From contig AOIR01000003.1 of assembly GCA_000337115.1 (NCBI GenBank), forward strand, positions 20,051-84,050: 64,000 nt of DNA, read 5' to 3'. Shown piece after piece: positions 1 to 8,194 of the stretch. Made by a program: the position numbers and the translations under genes. The notes under the pieces are model-generated. The model was given only the letters and a program-made list of their open reading frames with translations, was not told where the DNA came from and did no database searches. Numbering within the stretch: the first letter of the stretch is position 1; every line of letters starts with the position of its first letter. This DNA is from Natrinema thermotolerans DSM 11552 (lineage in GTDB: Archaea > Halobacteriota > Halobacteria > Halobacteriales > Natrialbaceae).

Positions 1-87
1 GCCACCGAGGCAGCCGGCGACTGCCAACGCGCCGGTCGCTCCGATCGCCTGCATCGCCCGTCGTCGGGTGAGATTGGATTGGGTCAT
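1..87 (-). CDS. Tat-exported lipoprotein, 5' end only
   Basis: Only the first 29 codons are inside the window; the gene runs off the left edge. The translated start has a twin-arginine run (RRR at residues 8-10), a short hydrophobic stretch and a lipobox ending in AGC at residue 26, so the product should be exported folded by the Tat route and lipid-anchored outside the membrane. A Shine-Dalgarno-like GAGGAG lies about 8 nt before the ATG, and a GTATAT TATA-like box lies about 30-37 nt before it. The mature domain is not visible, so its function (solute-binding protein or other) cannot be given. Confidence 0.8.
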   Translation of the reverse strand, partial: MTQSNLTRRRAMQAIGATGALAVAGCLGG

Positions 88-368
88 TGGTCTTCTCCTC
101 ACGTGGTCGTATCGGGGATATACGTACAGGGGCATCGACGATTCTCGAGCAGTGGTAAGCGAATTGACCGTTCCCGATATATCGTGGGTATTTAAGTGGC
201 GAATCGAATACCGGATTGATTCGACCGAAAAGAGAGGTTTCAGACGGATCGAGACGGGGGAGAAATCGACAGCTGACGTCGAGTCCTCGATTTCCCGATA
301 CGAGAAGGCCCGCTCGACCGTCGGGGAGGCCGCCAGAGCGAACACGGGACGGCACGAACGGTCGGCCG
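88..368. other. Intergenic region upstream of the lipoprotein gene
   Basis: About 280 bases with the likely promoter of the leftward lipoprotein gene (TATA-like sequences near 117-124 and 189-199 on the minus strand). The open frames here are short, Arg-rich and do not look coding. Confidence 0.5.
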
Positions 369-617
369 ATGGATCCGATCGAGTTACGCGAGGCAGTGCC
401 CGTCCTCGAGTCGAGCGTCTACTGTAACTGTGGGGCCGGCGTCACCGAGCGGGGGATCGTCGCCCGACCGCTATCGACGCCTGACGCGATCCGGGCGTCA
501 ATCCACGCGTTCAACAGCGCGGCCGACGCGGACGCTGCTCGAGGCACTGTAGCGATTCGCGAAACCGGACCGGCGGAAGTCAGTCGGCGGCCTGTCGTTC
601 CTCGAGGGCGGATCTAA
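369..617 (+). CDS. Possible small hypothetical protein or gene remnant
   Basis: An 82-codon frame starting at an ATG encodes a peptide beginning MDPIELREAVPVLESS, with one CNC motif near residue 20. Early codons prefer G or C in third position, like real genes here, and the peptide is not Arg-rich as the shadow frames are. Against it, I recognise no family, I see no clear promoter, and its last 38 bases overlap the end of the leftward R2-like gene. It may be a real small gene, a decayed fragment or chance. No function is proposed. Confidence 0.25.
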   Translation: MDPIELREAVPVLESSVYCNCGAGVTERGIVARPLSTPDAIRASIHAFNSAADADAARGTVAIRETGPAEVSRRPVVPRGRI

Positions 618-1509
618 CGTCGCCGTACCGCTCGAACCGGTCGGCACCGATGTAGTCGACGGTGTCTTGCAGGTACTGGGCGAGCTGTTTGCCGATCTGT
701 TGCTGGTCGTAGCCGTCGAAGGGCTGCTCGTCGTAGATCGGGTCGGCGAGCAGTCGATTCTCGACGTACTCCTCGATGCGGGGCTCGTAGACGTCGGTGA
801 CGATGTCCGGTTCGGCCACGGCCAACTGCTGTAAGACCCAGCGGCCGTTCTCGATGTGGCGGGTCTCGTCCTGTCGGACCTTGCCGATGGCTTCCTGGAA
901 CGACTCGAGGACGATGTCCCGCCCCATTGCCTCGGCTTTCAGTTCGATCATCTGATCGAAGCTGAGGTAGCCGCCGCGGGCGAGTTGCGCCTCGACGATC
1001 CCCATGTAGTTCAGGTAGGCTTCCCCGAGGGTGTAGACGAGTTCGGTCCGGTCACCGCCGTTGATCGCCGCGAGGAGGTCATCGGCGGTGTCGTAGAGGT
1101 CGTCCGTGCTGTACCCCTGCTCCTGATAGCCGCCCTCGCGGTAGGGTGCCGTCTCCTGCGTGCCGAAGACCTCCTCGAAGTACCGGCTGAAGAGGTCGGT
1201 GTGTTTGGCTTCCTCGTAGACCTGCTGGGCCAGGTACATCTCCTCTTGGACGGTGTCGAAGGGCATCTCCTCGTTGGGCAGGGCGTCCAGCGCCATCATG
1301 TACGGCGCGAGCGTCCGGGTGACGTCCTCCTCGCCGTCGTAGAAGCCCGAACACGTCGCGAGGAACCGGTGTTGTTCCGCCTCGGTGAACGACGCCCAGT
1401 CCTCCCGATCCCGCTCGAGGTCGTACTCGTCGGGGTCCCACGTCCCCTCCCGTTTGCCCTTCCGATAGAGTTCGTACGACGTCTCTCGATCGCTGTAGTC
1501 GATTGTCAT
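580..1509 (-). CDS. R2-like di-metal oxidase (ribonucleotide reductase small-subunit family)
   Basis: A 309-residue ferritin-like protein of the class I ribonucleotide reductase R2 superfamily. Seen: a GEED segment near residue 60, EEAKH at about 99-103 (ExxH metal-ligand pair), a later Glu in the MGIVEAQ helix, and a second ExxH pair in DETRHI. This spacing and the length of about 310 fit the R2-like ligand-binding oxidases (R2lox, with a mixed Mn/Fe centre and no known reductase role) at least as well as true NrdB. No large reductase subunit lies nearby, which also favours an R2lox-type oxidase. The start is placed at MTIDYSD rather than nine codons upstream, because the upstream residues are not family-like. 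Confidence 0.8.
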   Translation of the reverse strand: MTIDYSDRETSYELYRKGKREGTWDPDEYDLERDREDWASFTEAEQHRFLATCSGFYDGEEDVTRTLAPYMMALDALPNEEMPFDTVQEEMYLAQQVYEEAKHTDLFSRYFEEVFGTQETAPYREGGYQEQGYSTDDLYDTADDLLAAINGGDRTELVYTLGEAYLNYMGIVEAQLARGGYLSFDQMIELKAEAMGRDIVLESFQEAIGKVRQDETRHIENGRWVLQQLAVAEPDIVTDVYEPRIEEYVENRLLADPIYDEQPFDGYDQQQIGKQLAQYLQDTVDYIGADRFERYGDVRSALEERQAAD

Positions 1510-1632
1510 GTGATGGCACAGCAATGTATATCGCAATGAGTGTTCCGGTCAGTTTCACGCGCGGCCGTGAGAATCAAGACTGGCGGTCGGGAATCGGCGA
1601 AAAGTGCCCGCGTCGCAGTTCGGTTTCGACCG

Positions 1633-2136
1633 CTACTCCGACGGCGACTCGGCCGACGCGGCGGCCGTCTCGAGCATCGTCTCCCGCTCGTCGAAGTAGG
1701 CCGGCGCGTCGGCGTCGGCCTCGAACTCGATGACCCGGGTCAGGGCCGTCTGGCCGTCCTCGACATCCGTAGCCAGCTCCTCGGCAAGATCGGTATAGTC
1801 GGCCGCCAGATCCTGAAACGCCTGCATCCGGGCCTGTTTGGCCTCGACGAGGAGCTGTTTCTCCTCGAGTTCCGCCTGTAACTCCTCGATCGCCGCGACG
1901 TCGACCTCGCCGGCGTCGGGGACATCGGCGGTCGAGGGGGTTTCGGTCGCCGGTACCTCGTCGGGCAGGGCCTCGAGGCGCGAGCGGATCTCGGCCATCT
2001 CGGCGTCGATCTCGTCGAGGAGGTCGTCGGCCTCCGCGGCCATCGTCTCGACGCTCCCCGAGAGCAGGCCGGCCTGCGTACGACAGTACTCGACGAGGTC
2101 GTCGACCGCGAGTGGGTCCGCGGCGTCGTCGCTCAT
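1633..2136 (-). CDS. Coiled-coil hypothetical protein
   Basis: A 167-residue acidic, soluble protein, with no signal peptide or membrane segment. Residues about 25-60 and 80-130 are rich in Glu, Leu and Ala with heptad-like spacing, predicting two long helices or coiled coils joined by a Pro/Thr-rich linker. I do not recognise a characterised family. It lies 120 bp from the R2-like gene on the same strand, so read-through from here into that gene is possible. Codon use matches its neighbours. Confidence 0.7.
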   Translation of the reverse strand: MSDDAADPLAVDDLVEYCRTQAGLLSGSVETMAAEADDLLDEIDAEMAEIRSRLEALPDEVPATETPSTADVPDAGEVDVAAIEELQAELEEKQLLVEAKQARMQAFQDLAADYTDLAEELATDVEDGQTALTRVIEFEADADAPAYFDERETMLETAAASAESPSE

Positions 2137-2265
2137 AGTCTCCCTTGGGGCTGCCGGCCGAAGTCACTTTGGTCCCGACGGTAGGGCCGGACGACGGTTC
2201 GACTCGAAGAGTCGAGACGGATCCGGACTGGATGGATAGCGGCAGCTATCGCATGTAGCGTCGTG

Positions 2266-2271
2266 AAAAAA
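2266..2271 (-). terminator. Oligo-T terminator after the cold shock gene
   Basis: Six consecutive T residues on the minus strand, 45 nt past the stop of the cold shock gene in GC-rich surroundings, fit an archaeal oligo-T transcription stop. Confidence 0.45.
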
Positions 2272-2315
2272 CGCGATCGCCGTTCGTCGCGATGAGCGAC
2301 AGCGGGCGGTCGGTA

Positions 2316-2522
2316 TTACTTGCGGACGAGGTTCGTCGCGCGGGGTCCCTTGGGGGATGATTCGATGTCGAACTCGACTTCCTGACCCTCCTCGAGGTCC
2401 GGACCGCCGACGTCTTCCATGTGGAAGAACACGTCCTCGTCGTCGTCTACTTCGTCGCTGTCAGTCGAAATAAAACCGTAGCCGCCCGTGTCGTTGAAGA
2501 AGTCAACCTTACCGTTTGCCAT
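2316..2522 (-). CDS. cspA: Cold shock domain protein
   Basis: A 68-residue single cold-shock domain, the usual length for the family. It has both nucleic-acid-binding motifs: RNP1 as GGYGFIS near residues 13-19 and RNP2 as VFFHM near 31-35. These small beta barrels bind single-stranded RNA or DNA and act as RNA chaperones. The start is the ATG of MANGKVDFF; three codons upstream (MVV) could also be read but add nothing conserved. It is single-gene, with an oligo-T stop downstream. An acidic insert, DSDEVDDDED, sits between the RNP motifs, a common salt adaptation. Confidence 0.95.
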   Translation of the reverse strand: MANGKVDFFNDTGGYGFISTDSDEVDDDEDVFFHMEDVGGPDLEEGQEVEFDIESSPKGPRATNLVRK

Positions 2523-2726
2523 TACAACCACTCGTAGTCCCGACTCGGGGATAACACTTCCGAAAGACCCGCCGTCACGGCTCGCCGTCGGAATCGGTCG
2601 TTAGTTCGGCGTACTCGTCCGTATGCCAGCGACGCGGCCGTCCGGAGAGAGCGGGCGCGACGGTGCGGCCGTCGCTCACGGAGACAAGTATTTACGCCAT
2701 GGTAACATGGGCCTACAAGCATCGCT

Positions 2727-2996
2727 ATGAAACCGTGTCACAGCTGTCAGGCGGTCATCGACGAGTATCTCCTGGATAAACAACTCGAACCCCTGCGCGA
2801 CCTCACGGTCGACGACTTCAACGTCTGTGCGGACTGTGTAACCATCGTCGCGGACGCGTGCGTGGAATGCGGCAACGCGGTGTACGTCCCTCGAGGCAAA
2901 TCCGCCACCCCCGACTACTGTCCGGCGTGTCGGTCCGATCTCATCGAGCAGACCGGCCACGACCCCGGATGGAATCGCGATCTGCCCTCGGCCTGA
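2727..2996 (+). CDS. Small double zinc-ribbon protein
   Basis: An 89-residue protein with four CxxC pairs: CHSC (4-7), CADC, CVEC and CPAC, enough to bind two zinc ions in one or two ribbons. Haloarchaea encode many such small zinc-finger proteins, mostly of unknown function. A TATA-like sequence (agtatttac, near 2689-2697) about 30 nt before the ATG suggests a leaderless or nearly leaderless transcript. It is divergent from the cold shock gene. Partner (nucleic acid or protein) unknown. Confidence 0.8.
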   Translation: MKPCHSCQAVIDEYLLDKQLEPLRDLTVDDFNVCADCVTIVADACVECGNAVYVPRGKSATPDYCPACRSDLIEQTGHDPGWNRDLPSA

Positions 2997-3045
2997 ACGG
3001 CGGTCCCGACTCGAGCGACGACGGAGCGGTCGACGTGCCGGATCG

Positions 3046-3279
3046 CTATTTTTTGTGGGTGAAGATGACGCCCTTGCCGTCGGCCGAGCCGACACAGAGG
3101 TCCAGCTGTTTCGAGAGGTTCAGACTCGTCGGGTTCTCCTTGCAGACGACGAGGTCGTCGAACTGCTCGTCACAGGCCGGGCAGGCGACCGCGACCGTGT
3201 TCTGGTAGCTCTTGATCGCCTGGTTCTCCTCGCGCAGCGTCAGCGATGCCGCGAGTTCCTCGAGATCGATCTCGTCCAT
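3046..3279 (-). CDS. Small zinc-binding hypothetical protein
   Basis: A 77-residue protein with a CPAC pair near residues 33-36 and further Cys at about 46 and 62, suggesting a single zinc site. From memory it resembles the haloarchaeal proteins annotated 'flagella cluster protein' (DUF7385), but I cannot confirm that. Its 3' end faces the preceding zinc-ribbon gene and its 5' end faces uvrA. No membrane segment or signal peptide. Confidence 0.7.
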   Translation of the reverse strand: MDEIDLEELAASLTLREENQAIKSYQNTVAVACPACDEQFDDLVVCKENPTSLNLSKQLDLCVGSADGKGVIFTHKK

Positions 3280-3504
3280 ACGTCCCGTTTCGACCCCGGC
3301 GGCATAAAGACGGGCGAAAGTCGCGACTCGCGACCTCGGACGGCTATGCGGTTCGAGGGGACGGCCTCACGGACCGATTCTGAATGTCAACGCACACCAC
3401 GGCATTGGGCTTTCAGACTCGTTAAGTTCTTCCGGCCACTGACTCAGTACAATGAATTCGACACCGTATCGCCGACCCGAACAGTCCCGATTTGCGAGCG
3501 AACG

Positions 3505-6468
3505 ATGAGCAAGGACACTATCGACGTCCGCGGTGCGGAAGAACACAACCTCAAGGACCTCGACGTGACGATCCCCCGCGAGGAGTTTACCGTCGTCACC
3601 GGCCTCTCGGGGTCGGGCAAGTCCTCGCTGGCGTTCGAGACGGTCTACGCCGAGGGCCAACGACGGTACATCGAGAGCCTCTCGGCCTACGCCCGGAACT
3701 TCCTGGGCCAGATGGACAAACCGCAGGTCGAGACCGTTGAAGGACTCTCCCCGGCGATCTCGATCGACCAGAAAAACGCCGCGAACAACCCCCGTTCGAC
3801 GGTCGGGACGGTGACGGAACTCCACGACTATCTCCGGCTCCTCTACGCACGCGTCGGCACGCCTCACTGTCCCGACTGCGGCCGCGAAGTCGGCGAGCAG
3901 AGTGCGCAAAACATGGTCGAGCGCATCCTCGAGTTGCCCGAGGGGACCAAGGCCAAGCTCGCGGCACCGGTCGTCCGCGACCAGAAGGGGGCCTTCGAGG
4001 ACCTCTTCGAGGAACTCGTCTCGGAGGGCTATGCCCGCGTCGAGATCGACGGGGAGGAGTACGACCTCACGATGGACGATCCGGATCTCGACGAGAACTT
4101 CGATCACACCGTCGACGTGATCGTCGACCGCGTGAAGGTCAGCACCGAGGACCGGCCGCGGATCATCGACAGCGTCGAGACGGCGCTTGCCGAGGCCGAA
4201 GGCGTCCTGAAGGTCATCCTCCCGGATGCATCCGAGGAGGTCGCCGCCGACCTCGGCGAGGAAGCCCGCCGAACCGGCGCGCTGGGCGAGGAACGCGAGG
4301 AGGACGACCGCTTCGTCGTCGAGTTCTCGAAGGACCTCGCCTGCACCCACTGCGGGATCGACGTCCCCGAGATCGAGACGCGTTCGTTCTCGTTCAACTC
4401 GCCCCACGGCGCGTGTCCGGAGTGCGAGGGGCTGGGCGAGACCAAGGAGGTCGACGAAGACCTCGTCGTCCAAGACGAGTCCAAGCCGCTCAAGCACGTC
4501 TTCGAGGCCTGGAGCTACAACCGGTCGTACTACCAAACCCGGCTCGACGCCGTCGCCGAACACTTCGGCGTCTCCCTGTCGACGCCGTTCGAGGACCTCG
4601 AGGAATCGATCCAGCAGGCCTTCCTCTACGGGACGGACGAGGAAGTGGTATTCAAGCGAAGCACCAAGAACGGCACCCGCCGGAAACGGAAGCGCTTCGA
4701 GGGGGTCATCCCGAACCTCGAGCGCCGCTACATCGAGACCGACTCCGACTCGACGCGGGACCACATCGAGGACTACATGTCGGTCACGGAGTGTCCGGCC
4801 TGTGAGGGCACCCGGCTCAAGCCCGCCAGTCGCGCCGTGTTGGTCGACGACACCGCAATCACGGAGATCAACGCGATGAGCATCGGCGACGCCCTCGATC
4901 ACTTCGAGTCGATGGAAGCCGACCTCACCGAGCGCGAGAAGGTCATTGCCGAAGAGATCTTAAAGGAGATCCGCGCGCGGCTGAGCTTCATGGTCGAGGT
5001 CGGACTCGAGTACCTCACGCTCGATCGGGAGGCCGCCACCCTCTCGGGCGGGGAGAGCCAGCGCATCCGACTCGCGACCCAGATCGGCTCCGGCCTCGTC
5101 GGCGTGTTGTACGTCCTCGACGAGCCCTCGATCGGGCTCCACCAGCGGGACAACGACCGCCTGCTCGACACGCTCGAGGAACTGCGCGACCTCGGCAACA
5201 CCCTGCTGGTCGTCGAACACGACGAGGAGACGATGCGGCGGGCGGACAACGTCATCGACATGGGGCCCGGCCCCGGCAAGCGCGGCGGCGAGGTCGTCGC
5301 CAACGGCTCCGTCGAGGAGGTCAAAGCGACCGAGGAGTCGATCACCGGCGATTACCTCTCGGGCCGCAAGCAGATCCCGGTGCCCGACGAGCGACGCGAC
5401 CCCGACGGCGCACTGACCGTCCTCGGGGCGCGCCAGCACAACCTGACGGACCTCGATGTCGACATCCCGCTGGGCTGCTTTACTGCAATTACGGGCGTCT
5501 CGGGTTCGGGCAAATCCACGCTCATGCACGAGGTCCTCTACAAGGGGCTGGCCCGCCAGATGAACGACAACACGAGCGTGATCCCGGGCGACCACGACAG
5601 CTTGGAGGGTCTCGAGGAAATCGAGACGGTCCGGCTGATCGACCAGTCGCCGATCGGTCGCACGCCCCGGTCGAACCCCGCGACCTACACCGGCGTCTTC
5701 GACTACATCCGCGAGCTGTTCGCCCAGACGAAACTGTCGAAACAGCGTGGCTACGAGAAGGGACGGTTCTCGTTCAACGTCAAGGGCGGCCGCTGTGAGG
5801 AGTGTGGCGGGCAGGGAACCGTCAAGATCGAGATGAACTTCCTCTCGGACGTCCACGTCCCGTGCGAGGAGTGCGACGGCGCGCGGTACAACGACGCCAC
5901 GCTTGACGTGACCTACAAGGGGAAGACGATCGCCGACGTCCTCGAGCTGTCCGTCGAGGAGGCCTACGACTTCTTCGAGTCCTCGAGCCGGATCCGCCGC
6001 CGGCTGAAGCTGCTGAAAGACGTCGGGCTGGACTACATGAAACTCGGCCAGCCATCGACGACGCTCTCCGGTGGTGAGGCCCAGCGGATCAAGCTGGCGG
6101 AGGAGTTGGGGAAGAAAGACTCGGGCGAGACGCTGTACCTGCTCGACGAACCCACGACCGGACTCCACAGCGAGGACGAGCGCAAACTCATCGACGTCCT
6201 CCACCGACTGACCGATGACGGCAACACCGTCGTCGTCATCGAACACGAACTCGACCTCGTGAAAAACGCCGACCACATCATCGACCTCGGCCCCGAGGGC
6301 GGCGAGAACGGCGGCGAGATCGTCGCCACCGGCACGCCCGAGGAAGTCGCGCGTCTGGACGACTCCCACACCGGCCGCTATCTGCGCGATCTCCTGCCGA
6401 AGATCGACCTCGAGGGGCCTCGCGGCGAGCGGGTCGAGCCCGTGACCGCGCCGATGGACGACGACTGA
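3505..6468 (+). CDS. uvrA: Excinuclease ABC subunit A
   Basis: UvrA is the damage-recognition ATPase of bacterial-type nucleotide excision repair; with UvrB it scans DNA for bulky lesions. The 987-residue protein has two ABC modules: Walker A GLSGSGKSS (about 33-41) and GVSGSGKST (about 664-672), two signatures (LSGGESQRI and LSGGEAQRI), and Walker B motifs ending in LDEPSIGLH and LDEPTTGLH. Zinc-binding CxxC pairs (CPDCG, CTHCG/CPECEG, CEECGG/CEECDG) are all present. The frame is open 150 codons further upstream, but the start at MSKDTIDVRG is chosen because the family begins there. uvrB and uvrC are not in the window. Confidence 0.98.
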   Translation: MSKDTIDVRGAEEHNLKDLDVTIPREEFTVVTGLSGSGKSSLAFETVYAEGQRRYIESLSAYARNFLGQMDKPQVETVEGLSPAISIDQKNAANNPRSTVGTVTELHDYLRLLYARVGTPHCPDCGREVGEQSAQNMVERILELPEGTKAKLAAPVVRDQKGAFEDLFEELVSEGYARVEIDGEEYDLTMDDPDLDENFDHTVDVIVDRVKVSTEDRPRIIDSVETALAEAEGVLKVILPDASEEVAADLGEEARRTGALGEEREEDDRFVVEFSKDLACTHCGIDVPEIETRSFSFNSPHGACPECEGLGETKEVDEDLVVQDESKPLKHVFEAWSYNRSYYQTRLDAVAEHFGVSLSTPFEDLEESIQQAFLYGTDEEVVFKRSTKNGTRRKRKRFEGVIPNLERRYIETDSDSTRDHIEDYMSVTECPACEGTRLKPASRAVLVDDTAITEINAMSIGDALDHFESMEADLTEREKVIAEEILKEIRARLSFMVEVGLEYLTLDREAATLSGGESQRIRLATQIGSGLVGVLYVLDEPSIGLHQRDNDRLLDTLEELRDLGNTLLVVEHDEETMRRADNVIDMGPGPGKRGGEVVANGSVEEVKATEESITGDYLSGRKQIPVPDERRDPDGALTVLGARQHNLTDLDVDIPLGCFTAITGVSGSGKSTLMHEVLYKGLARQMNDNTSVIPGDHDSLEGLEEIETVRLIDQSPIGRTPRSNPATYTGVFDYIRELFAQTKLSKQRGYEKGRFSFNVKGGRCEECGGQGTVKIEMNFLSDVHVPCEECDGARYNDATLDVTYKGKTIADVLELSVEEAYDFFESSSRIRRRLKLLKDVGLDYMKLGQPSTTLSGGEAQRIKLAEELGKKDSGETLYLLDEPTTGLHSEDERKLIDVLHRLTDDGNTVVVIEHELDLVKNADHIIDLGPEGGENGGEIVATGTPEEVARLDDSHTGRYLRDLLPKIDLEGPRGERVEPVTAPMDDD

Positions 6469-6567
6469 GACGGCGAGCGGTGTCGGCCACCGGGCCGACA
6501 CGAGGACCGCTCGCTCGGCACTCGACAGCGAACAGTATAACTGCGTTCCGTCGGAACCGCTCGAGCG

Positions 6568-6984
6568 ATGAGTCGATTGAAGACCGTCGTTCGCCGCGGG
6601 TTCACCGGCGGCGGCGTCGCGACCCTGTTGTTGGCCGGACTGTTCGTCGTCGGTGGCGAGCCGGGCGCAGTCTCGACGCTGGTTCCGGCCGGGTGGCTCG
6701 GTGCTGTCGGCGTCACGCTCTTCCTTGCAGGGACGCGAGAGCGACTCGCGATTGCCGGACGCACCGTCGGCTGGCCCCGCGTGGCCGCGGTCGGCATCTG
6801 TCTGCTCGCCGTGGGCTGTGGCGGGTTCGGCCTCACCCAACTCGGCGCGTTCGCCGTCGGAAGCGTGCCGTGGCTGCTCACGGCCGCACTAACCGTCTTC
6901 GCAGTGGGGTATTTCGGCTGGTTCGCCCGCGAGTGCTGGACCGGCGGGCGGCTGTTGGACGCGGAGATCTTCGCGGTCGAGTGA
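6568..6984 (+). CDS. Four-helix membrane protein, function unknown
   Basis: A 138-residue protein with about four hydrophobic segments (near 15-33, 40-58, 68-90 and 95-115), short loops and an acidic C-terminus. No catalytic motif or known family is evident. It starts 99 bp after uvrA on the same strand and could be read from the uvrA transcript, but a functional link is not indicated by the sequence. Confidence 0.7.
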   Translation: MSRLKTVVRRGFTGGGVATLLLAGLFVVGGEPGAVSTLVPAGWLGAVGVTLFLAGTRERLAIAGRTVGWPRVAAVGICLLAVGCGGFGLTQLGAFAVGSVPWLLTAALTVFAVGYFGWFARECWTGGRLLDAEIFAVE

Positions 6985-7132
6985 CGGGAGAGCCACAGCG
7001 GCGGGTCGTACCGGCTGTCGGTCTCGGGCCTGCCCGTTCACGATGCCGTCGTCGCCGTCGGTCCTTCGTGGCGCAACTTTCGGAGTGACGACCGGGCGTA
7101 CAGCCAAGGGGACGGACGGTCAACCCCAGGAC

Positions 7133-7492
7133 ATGGGAGAGAACGAGACACACACTGACGAACCGCCGGCGACCGAGGAGGCGCGGACGGACTCGTTCGA
7201 CCTCGAGGACGCCGAGCGGGTCCGGATCGGCGTCACGCGGGGCGAACTCGACCTCGAGATGGGGCCGCCGCGGGAGTATCCCGAGCGGGCCGATATCTCG
7301 GTGCGGCCCGAAGCGGAGGACCGCCACCGAGTCGTGCTGAGCATCGACGCGATGGCGGGGGACCACGCGACCGGCCACGCGGACGTCGAGCTGACGCCGA
7401 CGGAGGCGCGGCGGTTGCGGGAACGTCTGGGCGCGGTCGTCCGCTGGATGACCGAGGGCGACGCGCCCGGGGACGAGGTCGACTCGTCGTAA
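7133..7492 (+). CDS. Haloarchaeal hypothetical protein
   Basis: A 119-residue acidic soluble protein. The first 25 residues are Glu/Thr-rich and probably disordered; the rest (VRIGVTRGELDLEMG onward) looks like a small alpha/beta fold ending in a helix with LTPTEARRLRERL. The start is set at MGENETH because the 30 codons upstream are Arg- and Pro-rich non-coding-like sequence. I cannot assign a function. Confidence 0.65.
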   Translation: MGENETHTDEPPATEEARTDSFDLEDAERVRIGVTRGELDLEMGPPREYPERADISVRPEAEDRHRVVLSIDAMAGDHATGHADVELTPTEARRLRERLGAVVRWMTEGDAPGDEVDSS

Positions 7493-7651
7493 CGGACACG
7501 GGACTCGGCTCGCCCGTCGGGCATGGACCGCCGATCGGCACTCGGGTGACTGGTCGGCGGACGACGGCTACGAGTGGTATGAAAAGCTGTACGCCGGAGC
7601 GACGCATCGGGAGCGACGACCGGAGAGTCCGTCGGAGCCCGAACCGGGGGG

Positions 7652-8056
7652 CTACTCGGGACTCGGCTCCTGTACCCGCGAGATGTAGCCGGCCAAGTCC
7701 GATGTCGTGACCATTCCGATGACGCCTTCGTCCTCGTCGACGACGGGGATGTGGTGGAAGCCGCGTTCGACCATCACGTCGGCGGCGTCGCGGATGCTGT
7801 CCTGTGCCCCGACAGTGACGACATCCGTACTCATGTAGGTCGAAACCGGGGTCCGGTCCTTGGGCTTTCGCTCGGCGACGATCCGAACGAAGTCCGTCGT
7901 CGTCAGGATCCCCTCGAGCCGGTTGTCGTCGTCGACGACGACGACTGACCCGATCCCGTTGTCGAGCATCTCGCCCGCGGCGTCCTCGACGAGCGTATCC
8001 GGCGCGACCGTATAGACATCCGTTGACATGACTCGCGCGACGAAAATGTCTTCCAT
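7652..8056 (-). CDS. Two-CBS-domain protein
   Basis: A 134-residue protein made only of two CBS repeats: residues about 5-60 (VMSTDVYTV, GSVVVVDDDNRLEGILTTTD) and about 70-128 (YMSTDVVTV, HHIPVVDEDEGVIGMVTTSD). Such pairs form a Bateman module that binds adenine nucleotides and senses energy or redox state, usually as a regulatory partner protein. The start is the ATG of MEDIFVARV; it overlaps a 14-bp perfect palindrome, and a TATA-like box lies about 25 nt upstream, so the mRNA is probably leaderless. The target protein is not evident. Confidence 0.9.
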   Translation of the reverse strand: MEDIFVARVMSTDVYTVAPDTLVEDAAGEMLDNGIGSVVVVDDDNRLEGILTTTDFVRIVAERKPKDRTPVSTYMSTDVVTVGAQDSIRDAADVMVERGFHHIPVVDEDEGVIGMVTTSDLAGYISRVQEPSPE

Positions 8057-8092
8057 ACCGTACGGTATTCGGTAGACAATATAAGAATTGTC
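8055..8092 (-). promoter_or_regulatory. Promoter and two inverted repeats at the CBS gene start
   Basis: The start codon of the CBS gene overlaps a perfect 14-bp palindrome, ATACCGTACGGTAT (8055-8068). A second inverted repeat, GACAAT-6 nt-ATTGTC (8075-8092), encloses the TATA-like sequence TTATAT read on the minus strand. A protein bound at either site would block transcription start or early elongation. Confidence 0.5.
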
Positions 8093-8158
8093 GGACTGCG
8101 GAAGGCGTACGGAGCAGCCGAGCCGTCTCCGAGCGACCGGACGGGTGAGTGGCGCACA

Positions 8159-8166
8159 TTTAAATA
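8159..8166 (+). promoter_or_regulatory. TATA box of the AddAB-like operon
   Basis: TTTAAATA centred about 33 nt before the ATG of the first operon gene fits a haloarchaeal core promoter giving a leaderless or very short-leader mRNA. Confidence 0.6.
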
Positions 8167-8194
8167 CGAAATCGGCCATACAGGGTGACGTGTC

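Noticed and set aside
4960-6840. 626-residue frame on the minus strand opposite uvrA
   Set aside because: It lies antisense to clear uvrA motifs; such long frames arise because GC-rich coding DNA lacks stops on the other strand. Composition is unlike real proteins here.
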